Shown here: in pieces, positions 30,606 through 39,747 of the stretch
Numbering within the stretch: position 1 is the stretch's first letter
Layout: every line of letters begins with the position of its first letter
Origin: Deltaproteobacteria bacterium
Lineage (GTDB): Bacteria > Desulfobacterota > GWC2-55-46 > UBA9637
Reading direction: 5' to 3'
NCBI GenBank assembly: GCA_016219285.1
Contig: JACRNJ010000078.1
Location: forward strand, 1-44,681
DNA: 44,681 bases
The notes under the pieces: generated by a model
What the model was told of the DNA's origin: nothing
What the model saw: the letters and a program-made list of their open reading frames with translations, nothing else
Databases searched by the model: none
Position numbers and translations under genes: made by a program

Positions 30606-31196
30606 ATGTGGCTAATTGTCGGTCTCGGCAATCCCGGGACAAAACATAAGAATACGCGTCATAACATTGGCTTTATGGCCGTTGATTATCTAGCAGAGGC
30701 CAATGGTATAAGATTTAATAAGAGCGATTTTAAAAGTCATTTGGGTAAAGGTAATATTCTTGGCAGAGAAGTAATTCTTGTCAAGCCTCAAACATTTATG
30801 AATTTAAGCGGCGAGGCAGTTAAACTGCTCGCCAATTATTTTCGCCTAGAACCAAGAAATATTGTTGTCATATATGATGATGTAGACCTTGAATTCGGGG
30901 CCATACGGATAAGGCAGAGAGGTGGAAGCGGCGGGCACAAAGGAATTGAGTCAATAATTGAACAATTGGAAACAAATAGTTTTCCAAGGATTAGATTAGG
31001 AATAGGAAGACCGGAAGATAGGGGTCAGGGGTCAGGGGTCAGGGGTCAGATGGATGTGGCTGAATATGTTTTAAGCCCATTTAATTCTGAAGAAGCAGAC
31101 ACGGTTTTAACCATGCTGAACAGAACAAAAGAAGCAGTGGATGTAATATTAAAAGACGGTGTTGAAAAGGCGATGAATAGGTTTAATACAAGATAG
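30606..31196 (+). CDS. pth: Peptidyl-tRNA hydrolase Pth with repeat-derived insertion
   Basis: A 196-residue enzyme releasing peptides from drop-off peptidyl-tRNAs. The active-site residues are N9 (GLGNPGT), H19 (NTRHNIGF) and the Asp of IYDDVDLEFG; GGHKG and RIRLGIGRP are further signatures. Between GIGRPED and DVAEYVLSPF about ten residues (RGQGSGVRGQ) are coded by four GGGGTCA heptamers. The segment is a surface loop in known Pth structures, which may explain tolerance of the insertion. No ribosome-binding site is visible because a repeat ends one base before the ATG. Confidence 0.93.
   Translation: MWLIVGLGNPGTKHKNTRHNIGFMAVDYLAEANGIRFNKSDFKSHLGKGNILGREVILVKPQTFMNLSGEAVKLLANYFRLEPRNIVVIYDDVDLEFGAIRIRQRGGSGGHKGIESIIEQLETNSFPRIRLGIGRPEDRGQGSGVRGQMDVAEYVLSPFNSEEADTVLTMLNRTKEAVDVILKDGVEKAMNRFNTR
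31021..31049 (+). repeat. Four tandem GGGGTCA heptamers inside pth
   Basis: Exact tandem array of four units plus one base. Not a multiple of three per unit, so gain or loss of a single unit would shift the frame of pth; loss of three would not. Confidence 0.9.
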
Positions 31197-31197
31197 G

Positions 31198-31252
31198 CTG
31201 AGGCTTAGGCTGAGGCTGAAAAATACTAAACCTTAACCTTATCCTCAACCTG
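31198..31252. repeat. GAGGCTTAGGCTGAGGC repeat between pth and hppA
   Basis: TGAGGCTTAGGCTGAGGCTG is roughly mirrored by CTAAACCTTAACCTTATCC and CTCAACC, giving an imperfect hairpin like that at 22401-22479. hppA keeps its own AAAGGAGG site downstream. Confidence 0.55.
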
Positions 31253-31274
31253 TCTTTAAATAAAAGGAGGACTC

Positions 31275-33296
31275 ATGCAGCAATTAGTTAATTTTGCGCC
31301 GATATTCGGATTAGCGGGTCTTGTTATAGCCTTTCTGATATACGGCTATATCAGGAAGCAGCCGGACGGAAATGAAAGGATGAGAGAGATAGCCGGAATG
31401 ATTCACGACGGGGCAATGGTCTATCTCAAGAGGCAATACACAATCATTTTTGCGTTTATAGCCCTTGTCTTTATTCTCCTGTCGGTATTTATCAATTGGC
31501 AGACAGGTATTGCGTATGTGGGAGGCGGCATATCCTCCATGCTGGCAGGATTTTTTGGCATGAAGGCGGCAACAAAGGCAAATGTAAGGACTGCGCAGGC
31601 GGCAAATCTCTACAAGCCTGATACGGCAAAATCGCTTTCAATTGCATTTCTCGGCGGCTCTGTCATGGGGCTTTCCGTGGCAAGCATTGGGTTGGTTGGT
31701 TTAGGAATATTTTTCTTACTTTACGGCACGCCAGAGCAGGCGGCAATAATAAATGGCTATGCCATGGGCGCATCATCCATAGCGCTCTTTGCGAGGGTCG
31801 GCGGCGGCATATTTACAAAGACTGCGGATGTGGGATCCGATTTGGTTGGCAAGGTTGAGGCTGGAATTCCTGAAGATGACCCAAGAAATCCCGGCGTTAT
31901 TGCCGATAATGTGGGTGATAATGTCGGCGATGTGGCAGGCCTCGGCGCAGATATATTTGAATCGTATGTGGGAGCTGTTGTCGCAAGCATTGCCATTGGC
32001 GCAACTGCCATAGCAGGAAGCAGGGTTGCCGAATTAGGCTCTGCAACGGCGCTTATGTCACTACCTATTGTTCTTGTAATGGCAGGGCTTGCGGCATCCA
32101 TAATAGGCATCTTGTCAATGAGGATATTGGAAAAATACAACCCTGCCGCTGCGCTCCGTTATGCAACCTTTATATCAGCAGGTCTTTTCCTTATTTTAGG
32201 CTATGCAGTGGTTTATTATCTTGATGTGAATAATGGCGTTTACTGGGCAGTGTTTTCAGGCTGCGTCGGCGGCATTGCCATAGGGCTTCTGACAGAGCAT
32301 TATACATCCGCAGGACCTGTTAAAAGGATTGCAGAATCCAGTCAGACCGGCGCTGCTACCAATATTATAACAGGCATGGCGGTCGGGCTTGAAAGCTGCG
32401 CCCTGCCTGTGCTTGCGATCTGCGCTGCAATATTTATTGCAAACTATACCGGCGGCTTATACGGCATAGGCATATCTGCGGTCGGCATGCTTGCAACAGT
32501 GGGCATAATCATGAGCGTTGACGCATACGGCCCTATCGCAGATAATGCAGGCGGAATTTCAGAAATGAGCCATCTGGGCAAGGATGTGAGGGCGATAACA
32601 GACTCACTTGATGCCCTCGGCAACACAACCGCCGCTATAGGCAAGGGTTTTGCCATCGGCTCTGCCGCGCTTACTGCGCTTGCGCTTTTTTCCGCATACA
32701 GCCAGGCAATAAGCGCAAAGACAGGCAAGGCGCTTGAGATAATGATAACAGACCCGAATGTTGTGATAGGGCTTCTTATGGGCGGCATACTTCCGTTTTT
32801 TATAGGCGCTTTGACCATGACATCGGTTGGCAAAGCTGCATTCAAGATGGTAAATGAGATACGAAGACAATTCAGGGAAATTCCGGGCCTTCTTCAAGGC
32901 AAGGAAGGCGTCAAGCCTGATGTCGCAAAATGCATTGATATATCCACAAAGGCGGCGCTTACAGAGATGATACTCCCCGGCGTAATTGCTGTTGCGGCGC
33001 CTGCTGTTGTAGGCTTTATACTCGGCCCTGCCGCGCTCGGCGGAATGTTAGCCGGCGCAACCGTTGCGGGCGTTCTTTTGGCAATTCTTATGGCAAATGC
33101 AGGCGGCGCATGGGATAATGCAAAAAAATATATTGAACAGGGCAACCTCGGCGGCAAGGGCTCGGATGCCCATAAGGCGGCGGTTGTCGGCGATACCGTA
33201 GGCGACCCTTTTAAAGATACATCGGGCCCTGCAATGAACATATTGATAAAACTTATGAGCATAGTTGCGCTTATTATTGCGCCGCTGTTGATATAG
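31275..33296 (+). CDS. hppA: Membrane-bound ion-translocating pyrophosphatase
   Basis: A 673-residue protein with about 16 helices that couples PPi hydrolysis to H+ and/or Na+ pumping. The substrate site motif is [23 protein letters not shown] (usual DVGADLVGKVE, with Ala to Ser here) followed by [29 protein letters not shown] closes the site near the C-terminus. In [16 protein letters not shown] the first position after GNTT is Ala rather than Lys, the marker of K+-dependent enzymes. I could not decide between Na+ and H+ as the pumped ion. AAAGGAGG precedes the ATG at 31275. It is probably at the end of the ispE-pth transcript or transcribed alone. Confidence 0.94.
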   Translation: MQQLVNFAPIFGLAGLVIAFLIYGYIRKQPDGNERMREIAGMIHDGAMVYLKRQYTIIFAFIALVFILLSVFINWQTGIAYVGGGISSMLAGFFGMKAATKANVRTAQAANLYKPDTAKSLSIAFLGGSVMGLSVASIGLVGLGIFFLLYGTPEQAAIINGYAMGASSIALFARVGGGIFTKTADVGSDLVGKVEAGIPEDDPRNPGVIADNVGDNVGDVAGLGADIFESYVGAVVASIAIGATAIAGSRVAELGSATALMSLPIVLVMAGLAASIIGILSMRILEKYNPAAALRYATFISAGLFLILGYAVVYYLDVNNGVYWAVFSGCVGGIAIGLLTEHYTSAGPVKRIAESSQTGAATNIITGMAVGLESCALPVLAICAAIFIANYTGGLYGIGISAVGMLATVGIIMSVDAYGPIADNAGGISEMSHLGKDVRAITDSLDALGNTTAAIGKGFAIGSAALTALALFSAYSQAISAKTGKALEIMITDPNVVIGLLMGGILPFFIGALTMTSVGKAAFKMVNEIRRQFREIPGLLQGKEGVKPDVAKCIDISTKAALTEMILPGVIAVAAPAVVGFILGPAALGGMLAGATVAGVLLAILMANAGGAWDNAKKYIEQGNLGGKGSDAHKAAVVGDTVGDPFKDTSGPAMNILIKLMSIVALIIAPLLI

Positions 33297-33358
33297 CAGT
33301 TGGGAGGCTATTAGTAAAATCTTTTTTCACCATCCAAAATAATTGTCCAATAACCAAT

Positions 33359-33500
33359 TTTGATGACCTCGTAAAAAGTCGTCATTCCCGTAAAAACCGG
33401 AATCCAGAGATTTTGCAGCACATTGAAAAGACTGGATTCCCACTTTCGTGGGAATGACGCAATATCGTAATATTCTGACTTTTTACGAATCCGTCAATTT
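33359..33500. repeat. MITE-like inverted-repeat element
   Basis: The ends CGTAAAAAGTC (left) and GACTTTTTACGA (right) and inner arms GTCATTCCCG…GGAATCCAG / CTGGATTCCC…GGGAATGACG give a nested inverted repeat of about 140 bases without coding capacity. The GTCATTCCCG…GGAATCCAG words recur in many bacterial repeat families. It lies between hppA and the NusG-like gene; its right end is closely matched at 9850-9870. Confidence 0.8.
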
Positions 33501-33533
33501 TGAGGACGGACGCGCCTCAATGTAACATCATCT

Positions 33534-34061
33534 ATGCAAAGGCATGACACTCAGGACAATCAGAATCTATATTGGTATGCTGTTCATGTAAAATATAGAC
33601 ATGAGTTTAAGATATCAGACAGGTTGGCTAATATTGGTATAGACTTTTTTCTGCCAGTGGTTGAAAGATTGAGAAAATGGAAGGACAGAAAAAAACTGGT
33701 AGATTTTCCGCTATTTCCTGGATATTTGTTTGTGCACATACAGAAGAATAATCCAGATATCCTGACAGTTTTAAAAATACCTGGTGTTGTAAGATTTCTA
33801 GGTGTCCTGCCCGGCAAGCCGGCGCCTGTGCCTGAAGAGCAGATAATATCTTTAAAAAAGATTCTTGAGAACAAGCGGGATATTGACCCCTACCCCTATT
33901 TAAAACAAGGACAGGCAGTGAGAATCAAAAGGGGGCTGCTTGCCGGGGTAGAGGGCATGCTTGTGAAAAGGGCAGGACAGCATATGCTTGTTCTTTCTGT
34001 AGACATAATCCAGCAGGGCGTGTCTTTAAAGATAGATGCATCGGATGTGGAAAGAATTTAG
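33534..34061 (+). CDS. NusG paralogue of the RfaH/UpxY/LoaP type (specialised transcription antiterminator)
   Basis: A 175-residue protein with a NusG N-terminal domain (WYAVHVKYRHEFKISDRL, FFLPVVERLRKWKDRKK, FPLFPGYLFVHI) that contacts RNA polymerase and a KOW domain at about 125-170 (GQAVRIKRGLLAGVEGMLVKR). It is shorter and less acidic than housekeeping NusG and has the MeWYAV-type start of UpxY/RfaH proteins. These act on one or a few long surface-polysaccharide operons, and it is indeed the first gene of a glycan region. The start at 33534 is supported by the domain beginning at residue 13, though no strong ribosome-binding site is seen. Confidence 0.88.
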   Translation: MQRHDTQDNQNLYWYAVHVKYRHEFKISDRLANIGIDFFLPVVERLRKWKDRKKLVDFPLFPGYLFVHIQKNNPDILTVLKIPGVVRFLGVLPGKPAPVPEEQIISLKKILENKRDIDPYPYLKQGQAVRIKRGLLAGVEGMLVKRAGQHMLVLSVDIIQQGVSLKIDASDVERI

Positions 34062-34063
34062 AG

Positions 34064-34099
34064 TGTAGTTGCCCAATTTATTGGGCGTTTTTTAAATAG
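34064..34099. repeat. Half copy of the TGTAG palindromic element
   Basis: TGTAGTTGCCCAATTTATTG and GGCGTTTTTTAAATA match the left half and core of the full elements, but the right arm is absent. It starts 2 bases after the stop of the NusG-like gene. Confidence 0.75.
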
Positions 34100-34169
34100 T
34101 TGAGAGTAACTTGTGGACATATTTCAAATCTGCCTACATAGGTGCACTCATCATAAAACTCCTTTTAGG

Positions 34170-34291
34170 TTGCAATCTGTAAAAATGCAGAAATGTAACC
34201 TATAGGGCGGAAGCGCATCTCATGCTGACGCAATCTTGTAGATTGAACCAGCAGAGCAATTTAGCAAGATTTAAGAGATATATACTTACAG
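34170..34291 (+). promoter_or_regulatory. Structured leader with ops-like sequence before the glycan genes
   Basis: GGCGGAAGCGC at 34206-34216 resembles the ops pause element GGCGGTAGCGT recognised with RfaH, differing at two positions. Just before it TAGGTT (34167-34172) and AACCTA (34197-34202) can pair around a CTG/CAG inner pair, and after it ATCTTGTAGAT forms a small hairpin. Its place between a NusG paralogue and the operon fits an antiterminator loading site, but the match is short. Confidence 0.35.
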
Positions 34292-34693
34292 ATGAAAATC
34301 ATTTCTGATGAGATAAAGGAAAGCCTCCGGCCGGTTTTAAAAAAATATGCTGACAGGGTTGTATTTGCGTATCTCTTTGGTTCGGCAGCCAAAGGGGAGA
34401 CAACTCCTTTAAGCGATATTGACATTGCCGTTTTTATCAACCCTAAATTCAAAGATACTTTTTTTGATATAAGGCTTTCTTTGTATAGCGAGATATGCAG
34501 GGCATTAAAGACAAATAATGTTGATATGGTGTTGTTAAACACCGCCGGAAACCTTATGTTGCTTGGGGATATAATACGAAATGGCATTGTTATTTATGAC
34601 AGCGACCAGGATGCAAGAGAAGAATACGAGGTCAACATCCTTCATACGTCTATAGATTTTAAAACACAGAGATTTGCGGTCATGGGTATATGA
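34292..34693 (+). CDS. MNT-type nucleotidyltransferase antitoxin (MntA-like)
   Basis: A 133-residue minimal nucleotidyltransferase. The motif GSx10DxD is exact: G30, S31 (YLFGSAAKGETT), D42 and D44 (SDIDIAVF), with a third acidic residue in NNVDMVLL. In characterised pairs MntA inactivates the HepT toxin by adding AMP groups to its tyrosine. The stop overlaps the ATG of the HEPN gene by 3 bases (ATGA), the normal arrangement. Confidence 0.88.
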   Translation: MKIISDEIKESLRPVLKKYADRVVFAYLFGSAAKGETTPLSDIDIAVFINPKFKDTFFDIRLSLYSEICRALKTNNVDMVLLNTAGNLMLLGDIIRNGIVIYDSDQDAREEYEVNILHTSIDFKTQRFAVMGI

Positions 34694-35112
34694 TGGAGCG
34701 GATTTTTCAAAAGATCGGAAGGATAAGAGAATATGCCGCTCTTATTGGCTCAATAAAGGATGATTGTATTAGACGGTTTGCAACCGATCCGTTATACCGT
34801 GGCGCGCTGCTGCACTATCTTTATCTGTTGGCGGATTCATGTATAACATTGGCTGAACTGGTTATTAAATACAAGAAACTCAGGCTTCCGCAGACCTATC
34901 AGGAGACCTTTGACATACTGGGAGAAAACAAGATTCTTGAGCCTGACTTTGCCTTCTCATTTGCCAAGGTAGCCGGCTTCAGAAATTTTCTTGCTCATGA
35001 TTACGAAAAGATAGCAGAGGCGTCCATATGCAAAGATGCGTTAGCGAAACTATGTGAGGTGGAAGAGTTTTTGAGGCAGATTGAGGGATCTTTAGGGATT
35101 GACAGGGCTTAA
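34690..35112 (+). CDS. HEPN-domain toxin (HepT-like RNase)
   Basis: A 140-residue all-helical HEPN protein. Its RNase motif RX4HXY is intact: R98, H103, Y105 in FRNFLAHDYEKI. The Tyr is the residue AMPylated by MntA in studied systems. It directly follows the nucleotidyltransferase with overlapping start. The pair lies between the NusG-like gene and wzz; a toxin-antitoxin or defence role is expected, unrelated to glycan chemistry. Confidence 0.87.
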   Translation: MMERIFQKIGRIREYAALIGSIKDDCIRRFATDPLYRGALLHYLYLLADSCITLAELVIKYKKLRLPQTYQETFDILGENKILEPDFAFSFAKVAGFRNFLAHDYEKIAEASICKDALAKLCEVEEFLRQIEGSLGIDRA

Positions 35113-35226
35113 TGCGTTCTAAGGTTGAAAATGGTTGTTTTATAGAATATGCTGCAATAGCCAAAGAAAGAAGATGCGGAAAATGAAGGCAAAATGAGAC
35201 CGTTGCAATAACACAGGATGATAGCA

Positions 35227-36024
35227 ATGAACCAGCAAGAGAGACCGGTAGCATGTGAAGACGAAATAAATCTTTATGATTACTGGAAGGTGATCGTAAA
35301 AAGAAAGACGCTTATCATAGGATTATTTCTTGTTTCTGTCCTCGCAGCAACGGTAATAAGTTTTTTAATGCCTAAAATATACCGTGGAGAAGTTGTGCTG
35401 AAACTGCCGACAAAAGAACTAGCAGCAAAAGAACTAATCAGTGTTATTGGCAAGATTGATGCAGAAAGAATTTTACCAACTACACACCATTTAATATCAG
35501 ATGTAAAATTCAATGCCCTAAAAGATTCCAATGACAAACTCCAGTTAATCATTGAAGCAAAAAATACAGATGCCCTGTCTCAGGCAGCCACAGAATTTGT
35601 CGCATACTTAAATGACATCTCTATTATAAAGCGATTTGTTGAAGAAGAAAGGCAAAGACTTCTTATGCAGTCAGAGGAAATTAACAAGGTGATAAAAGGT
35701 TCAGATGAGCTAACGAGGATATATAAAAAACTACTTGAGAGCGGCAGACTTATTCTATCAGGATTTAACCCAATTGAACTTGAAAAAAGGGCATCGGATT
35801 TAAAGATTGAGAGACTCATCATAGAGCAAAAAATCGAAAGCCTTAAAGACGTGGAAATGATCTCCTCGCTGTATATCCCTCAAAAACCAATAAAACCACG
35901 CATAAAGAAGAACATAGCCCTTGCAGGCATAATCAGCCTCTTTGCAGGTATGTTTTTGGCATTTTTGATGGAATATGTTGAAAGAATGAGAATTAGGAAA
36001 GGAGAAATAAAAAATGTTAAATGA
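35227..36024 (+). CDS. Wzz-type chain-length determinant protein
   Basis: A 265-residue inner-membrane protein. Residues about 13-50 (EINLYDYWKVIVKRK then a hydrophobic helix) and a second helix near the C-terminus (NIALAGIISLFAGMFLAFLMEYVE) frame a periplasmic coiled-coil region, the Wzz architecture. LPTTHHLISDVKF and IPQKPIKPR are consistent with the family, the latter Pro-rich motif preceding helix 2. No tyrosine-kinase domain is attached. AGGA at 35215-35218 suits the ATG at 35227 better than the ATG at 35218. It overlaps pseB by 11 bases, suggesting one operon and linking the following sugar genes to polymer export. Confidence 0.82.
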   Translation: MNQQERPVACEDEINLYDYWKVIVKRKTLIIGLFLVSVLAATVISFLMPKIYRGEVVLKLPTKELAAKELISVIGKIDAERILPTTHHLISDVKFNALKDSNDKLQLIIEAKNTDALSQAATEFVAYLNDISIIKRFVEEERQRLLMQSEEINKVIKGSDELTRIYKKLLESGRLILSGFNPIELEKRASDLKIERLIIEQKIESLKDVEMISSLYIPQKPIKPRIKKNIALAGIISLFAGMFLAFLMEYVERMRIRKGEIKNVK

Positions 36025-36997
36025 TAAAACAATTTTAATCACAGGCGGCACTGGTTCTTTTGGGAAAAAAGCTACTGAGACAATATTAAAGAGGTATAAG
36101 CCACAAAAGCTGATTATTTTTAGTCGTGACGAACTTAAGCAATCAGAGATGGCGCAGGTTTATTCCACGGAGAAATACCCATGTATGCGTTACTTTATTG
36201 GAGATGTGAGAGATAAAGAACGTTTATACCGGGCGCTTTATGGAGTTGATTATATCATTCATGCAGCGGCATTAAAGCAGGTACCCACCGCCGAATACAA
36301 CCCTTTTGAAGCAGTGAAAACAAATATAATCGGCGCGGAAAATGTTATAAATGCAGCAATTGACAATAATGTAAAAAAAGTGGTAGCGCTTAGCACTGAT
36401 AAAGCAGCAGCTCCCATCAACTTATATGGCGCTACGAAATTGTGTTCCGATAAATTATTTATATCTAGTAATGTGTATTCCGGTCATCATGGGACAAGGT
36501 TTGCGGTGGTTAGATATGGAAACGTTGTTGGAAGCAGGGGGAGTGTTATCCCTTTTTTTAAAAAAATGAAACCCACCGGGGTCATTCCTATTACCGACCC
36601 GAGAATGACACGTTTCTGGATTACCCTTGAACAAGGTGTAAACTTTGTCATAAATTGTTTGGAAATGATGAGTGGGGGAGAATTATTTGTGCCTAAGATA
36701 CCCAGTATGAATATTATGGATTTAGCGAAAGCCATTGCTCCGGAATGTAAGTATGATATCGTAGGAATACGTCCTGGTGAAAAATTACATGAAGTAATGA
36801 TATTAGAGGACGATAGCAGGCACACATTGGAATTTGATAAGTATTATATTGTCGAACCGGAGTTTCATTGGTGGTCTAACGAGAGCCATATAGCAAATGG
36901 TGGAAAACCTGTGAAAGAAAGTTTCAGATATGCCAGTAATACTAATGATAGATGGCTGGCTACTGAAGAATTGAAAGAGATAATCAAAGATATTTAA
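36014..36997 (+). CDS. pseB: UDP-N-acetylglucosamine 4,6-dehydratase (inverting) PseB
   Basis: A 327-residue short-chain dehydrogenase-fold enzyme, first step of pseudaminic acid synthesis, making UDP-4-keto-6-deoxy-AltNAc-type sugar. The NADP loop is TGGTGSFG (10-17). The active-site residues are T128, D129, K130 (LSTDKAAAPINLYGATK), Y138 and K142. HAAALKQVPTAEYNPFEAVKTN is typical of the soluble, inverting group rather than the large membrane FlaA1/PglF type. AAGGAG precedes the ATG inside wzz. Confidence 0.93.
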   Translation: MLNDKTILITGGTGSFGKKATETILKRYKPQKLIIFSRDELKQSEMAQVYSTEKYPCMRYFIGDVRDKERLYRALYGVDYIIHAAALKQVPTAEYNPFEAVKTNIIGAENVINAAIDNNVKKVVALSTDKAAAPINLYGATKLCSDKLFISSNVYSGHHGTRFAVVRYGNVVGSRGSVIPFFKKMKPTGVIPITDPRMTRFWITLEQGVNFVINCLEMMSGGELFVPKIPSMNIMDLAKAIAPECKYDIVGIRPGEKLHEVMILEDDSRHTLEFDKYYIVEPEFHWWSNESHIANGGKPVKESFRYASNTNDRWLATEELKEIIKDI

Positions 36998-37007
36998 GGT
37001 CATTATA

Positions 37008-38228
37008 ATGATACCGTATGGAAGACAGTGGATAGACGAAGATGATATTAAAGCAGTAGTTGGAGTATTAAAATCTGACTGGCTCACACAGGGGCCTGTT
37101 GTCAACATATTAGAGAAGGCGCTGGCTGAATACTGCGGGGCGAAATATGCTGTTGCAGTCAGTTCAGGAACTGCAGCCCTTCACTTAACCTGTCTTGCAG
37201 CTGGGATTAAGGACGGAGATGAAGTAGTAACAAGCCCGATAACCTTTGTCGCAAGTGCGAATTGCCTCCTGTACTGTGGAGGCAAATCAGTATTTGCAGA
37301 TATAGACAAGGATACTTACAATATTGACCCTGCTGAAATAAAGAAGAAAATAACTAAGAAGACAAGGGCGATTATTCCGGTGCACTTCGCCGGTCTTCCA
37401 TGTGATATGGAGGCAATCAAGAAAATTGCAGAAGAATATGACCTTATGATAATTGAAGATGCATGTCATGCATTAGGAGCAGAATACAGGATTCAGAACT
37501 CAGGATTAAGGACTAATGAAGAATGGATTAAGGTAGGCAGTTGCTCTCATTCAGATATGACCGTATTCAGCTTTCATCCTGTAAAACATATAACAACAGG
37601 CGAAGGAGGCGCAGTTTTAACTAATAATGAAAAACTCTATGAAAAACTCTTATTATTCAGGAATCACGGAATCACTAAAAACCCTGAAAAATTCACCAAT
37701 AAAGATTTAGCTTTTTCCCATAATCCTGAATCTTTAATCCATAATCCTAACCCTTGGTATTACGAAATGCAGGAACTTGGTTTCAATTACAGGCTTACTG
37801 ACATACAGTGTGCCCTTGGTTTATCGCAACTCAATAAACTTGATAAATTTGTGGCAAAGAGACGAGATATTGCGTCTCTATATTCTGAAGCTTTTAAAAA
37901 AATTGAATGTATCAAAACACCGGTAGAACTAGAAACTAAAAAATCAGCATACCATTTGTATGTATTACAAATTGACTTCGAAAAAATTGGCAAAAGTCGT
38001 GATAGGGTGATGATTGAACTGATGGAAGCGGGCATCGGAACGCAGGTTCATTATATCCCTGTATATATGCAACCTTACTATGGAAACGAAAGGAATTATA
38101 AAAAACAAAGATGTACTGTTGCAGAACAGTATTACAGCAAGGCTCTTTCCATGCCTCTTTATCCCAAAATGACCGATGTGGAAGTTACAAAAGTTATTAA
38201 TTCAGTGAAAGGCTGCTTGAATGTTTGA
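37008..38228 (+). CDS. pseC: UDP-4-amino-4,6-dideoxy-N-acetyl-beta-L-altrosamine transaminase PseC
   Basis: A 406-residue PLP aminotransferase of the DegT/DnrJ/EryC1 family, second step of the pathway. The PLP lysine is K193 in FSFHPVKHITTGEGGAV, with EDACHALGAEY and YRLTDIQCALG around the site. It is about 20-25 residues longer than usual PseC: residues 161-175 (RIQNSGLRTNEEW) and about 235-250 (SHNPESLIHNPNP) are absent from my memory of the family and are coded by ATTCAGGATTAAGG-type words that mirror each other, as in the intergenic repeats. The start is 10 bases past pseB. Confidence 0.9.
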   Translation: MIPYGRQWIDEDDIKAVVGVLKSDWLTQGPVVNILEKALAEYCGAKYAVAVSSGTAALHLTCLAAGIKDGDEVVTSPITFVASANCLLYCGGKSVFADIDKDTYNIDPAEIKKKITKKTRAIIPVHFAGLPCDMEAIKKIAEEYDLMIIEDACHALGAEYRIQNSGLRTNEEWIKVGSCSHSDMTVFSFHPVKHITTGEGGAVLTNNEKLYEKLLLFRNHGITKNPEKFTNKDLAFSHNPESLIHNPNPWYYEMQELGFNYRLTDIQCALGLSQLNKLDKFVAKRRDIASLYSEAFKKIECIKTPVELETKKSAYHLYVLQIDFEKIGKSRDRVMIELMEAGIGTQVHYIPVYMQPYYGNERNYKKQRCTVAEQYYSKALSMPLYPKMTDVEVTKVINSVKGCLNV

Positions 38229-39747
38229 TAAGGTTTTATTGATCAGGCCGCAGAATGTATACAATTATAATAACTATCCTCCATTAAATCTTATATCCAT
38301 AGGTTCTAAGCTTAAATCCGCCGGATACAAAGTTGAAATCATAAATTGTGCATTTGAGAAACATCCATTAGAAAGTATTGGCAATAAACTGAGTGACGCA
38401 TTATTTGTGGGCATTTCTTTGCTTACTTCTGAGTCTCCGGATACCTATCGAATACTTAAGCACATAAAGGAAAGTTCAAGTGTTCCAACTGTTGTAGGAG
38501 GATGGCATAGCACTTTGTTTCCTGAACAGATGGCAAATTGTGAGTATGTCGATTATGTAGTTGCAGGTGAAGGGGAGGAACATATTGTTGAAATCGCAGA
38601 AACGATAAAAAACGGTAAAAAAAACGATGGCAAGATATTTGGCAAGAAGATACTGAATCTTGAGACACTGCCTTTGCCTGACTATGGTATAGACAAAAAT
38701 ATTGAAAGATTTATTAATAATTATCTTACAGATAAGTTGTCAGAATATGTAAGGCAGCCGATGCGTTGGCTTCCATACGAGAGCAGCAGAGGTTGTCCTT
38801 CTTACTGTACTTTTTGTATTAATGTGGTTGCGGACAACACCCGTTACAGAAAAAAGAGCGCGGAGAAGGTTGTTTCTGAAATTGAGCATATCGTAAAAAA
38901 ATACAACCTCACACATGTAAAGATTATTGACGATAACTTTTTTGTTGATATCAAGAGGGTAAGAGAAATATGCGAAGGTATAATTAGAAAATCTTTAAAC
39001 ATCACATGGGATGGAGAATGCCGATGTGATTATTTTAATGACCGTATGTTAAATGATGAAACATTGAAACTTGCGCAGCAATCCGGCCTTGTCCAGTTAA
39101 CCCTTGGTATTGAATCAGGCTCCCCTAATACCTTAAAGTTGATGAAGAAGGGAATAACGCCTGAGCAGGCATCATTTGCAGTAAAAAAATGTAACGAACA
39201 CAAAATCATAGCAAGGTCATCTTTCATCCTTGAAATTCCGGGAGAAAGTAAGGATGACATCAAGCAGACAATATCTTTTATTAATAAATTGAGAAAATAT
39301 CCCTACTTTACTTGTGGTGTTGGAACTTTTAGACCCTACCCAAAATGTGAACTAACAGAGAAGCTATTAAAGGAAGGTTATTTGACCGAACCTGAGAATT
39401 TCGTTGAGTGGACTAACAAAGAAATAATTGATATGTATACATCGGCTGAGTATATACGACCATGGCAGGTGATAGGGAGGTATTCTGAGAGCGCAGCGTA
39501 TTACCTGAACATGGAGTCATCTGTCAGATTAGGAAATCATCAAATAAACACTAAGATTGATAAAATAAAAAATATTATTTTTATCTTTCTGGCAAGATTA
39601 AGGAATAGATTGATGTTTTACAAATTTCCATTTGATAAAAATATGTACAAGAAATTTTTGACTAATTTTTATAAAAGGAGACAGGATTTAGAGAAAAGCG
39701 GGTCTTACCCGTTATCCAATGTTGAGTTGGCAGGGAGAAAAGAGTGA
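38221..39747 (+). CDS. B12-binding-domain radical SAM protein
   Basis: A 508-residue protein with an N-terminal cobalamin-binding-like domain (residues 1-135: RPQNVYNYNNYPPLNLISIGSKLKSAGY, VVGGWHSTLFPE) and a radical SAM domain with C192, C196 and C199 (SSRGCPSYCTFC). The C-terminal 110 residues are basic and include a hydrophobic stretch at about 442-455. Such enzymes often methylate unreactive carbons or act on sugars and lipids. It overlaps pseC by 8 bases and is itself overlapped by the next gene, so it belongs to the operon; a change to the sugar such as C-methylation is possible but only inferred. The substrate is unknown. Confidence 0.85.
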   Translation: MFDKVLLIRPQNVYNYNNYPPLNLISIGSKLKSAGYKVEIINCAFEKHPLESIGNKLSDALFVGISLLTSESPDTYRILKHIKESSSVPTVVGGWHSTLFPEQMANCEYVDYVVAGEGEEHIVEIAETIKNGKKNDGKIFGKKILNLETLPLPDYGIDKNIERFINNYLTDKLSEYVRQPMRWLPYESSRGCPSYCTFCINVVADNTRYRKKSAEKVVSEIEHIVKKYNLTHVKIIDDNFFVDIKRVREICEGIIRKSLNITWDGECRCDYFNDRMLNDETLKLAQQSGLVQLTLGIESGSPNTLKLMKKGITPEQASFAVKKCNEHKIIARSSFILEIPGESKDDIKQTISFINKLRKYPYFTCGVGTFRPYPKCELTEKLLKEGYLTEPENFVEWTNKEIIDMYTSAEYIRPWQVIGRYSESAAYYLNMESSVRLGNHQINTKIDKIKNIIFIFLARLRNRLMFYKFPFDKNMYKKFLTNFYKRRQDLEKSGSYPLSNVELAGRKE

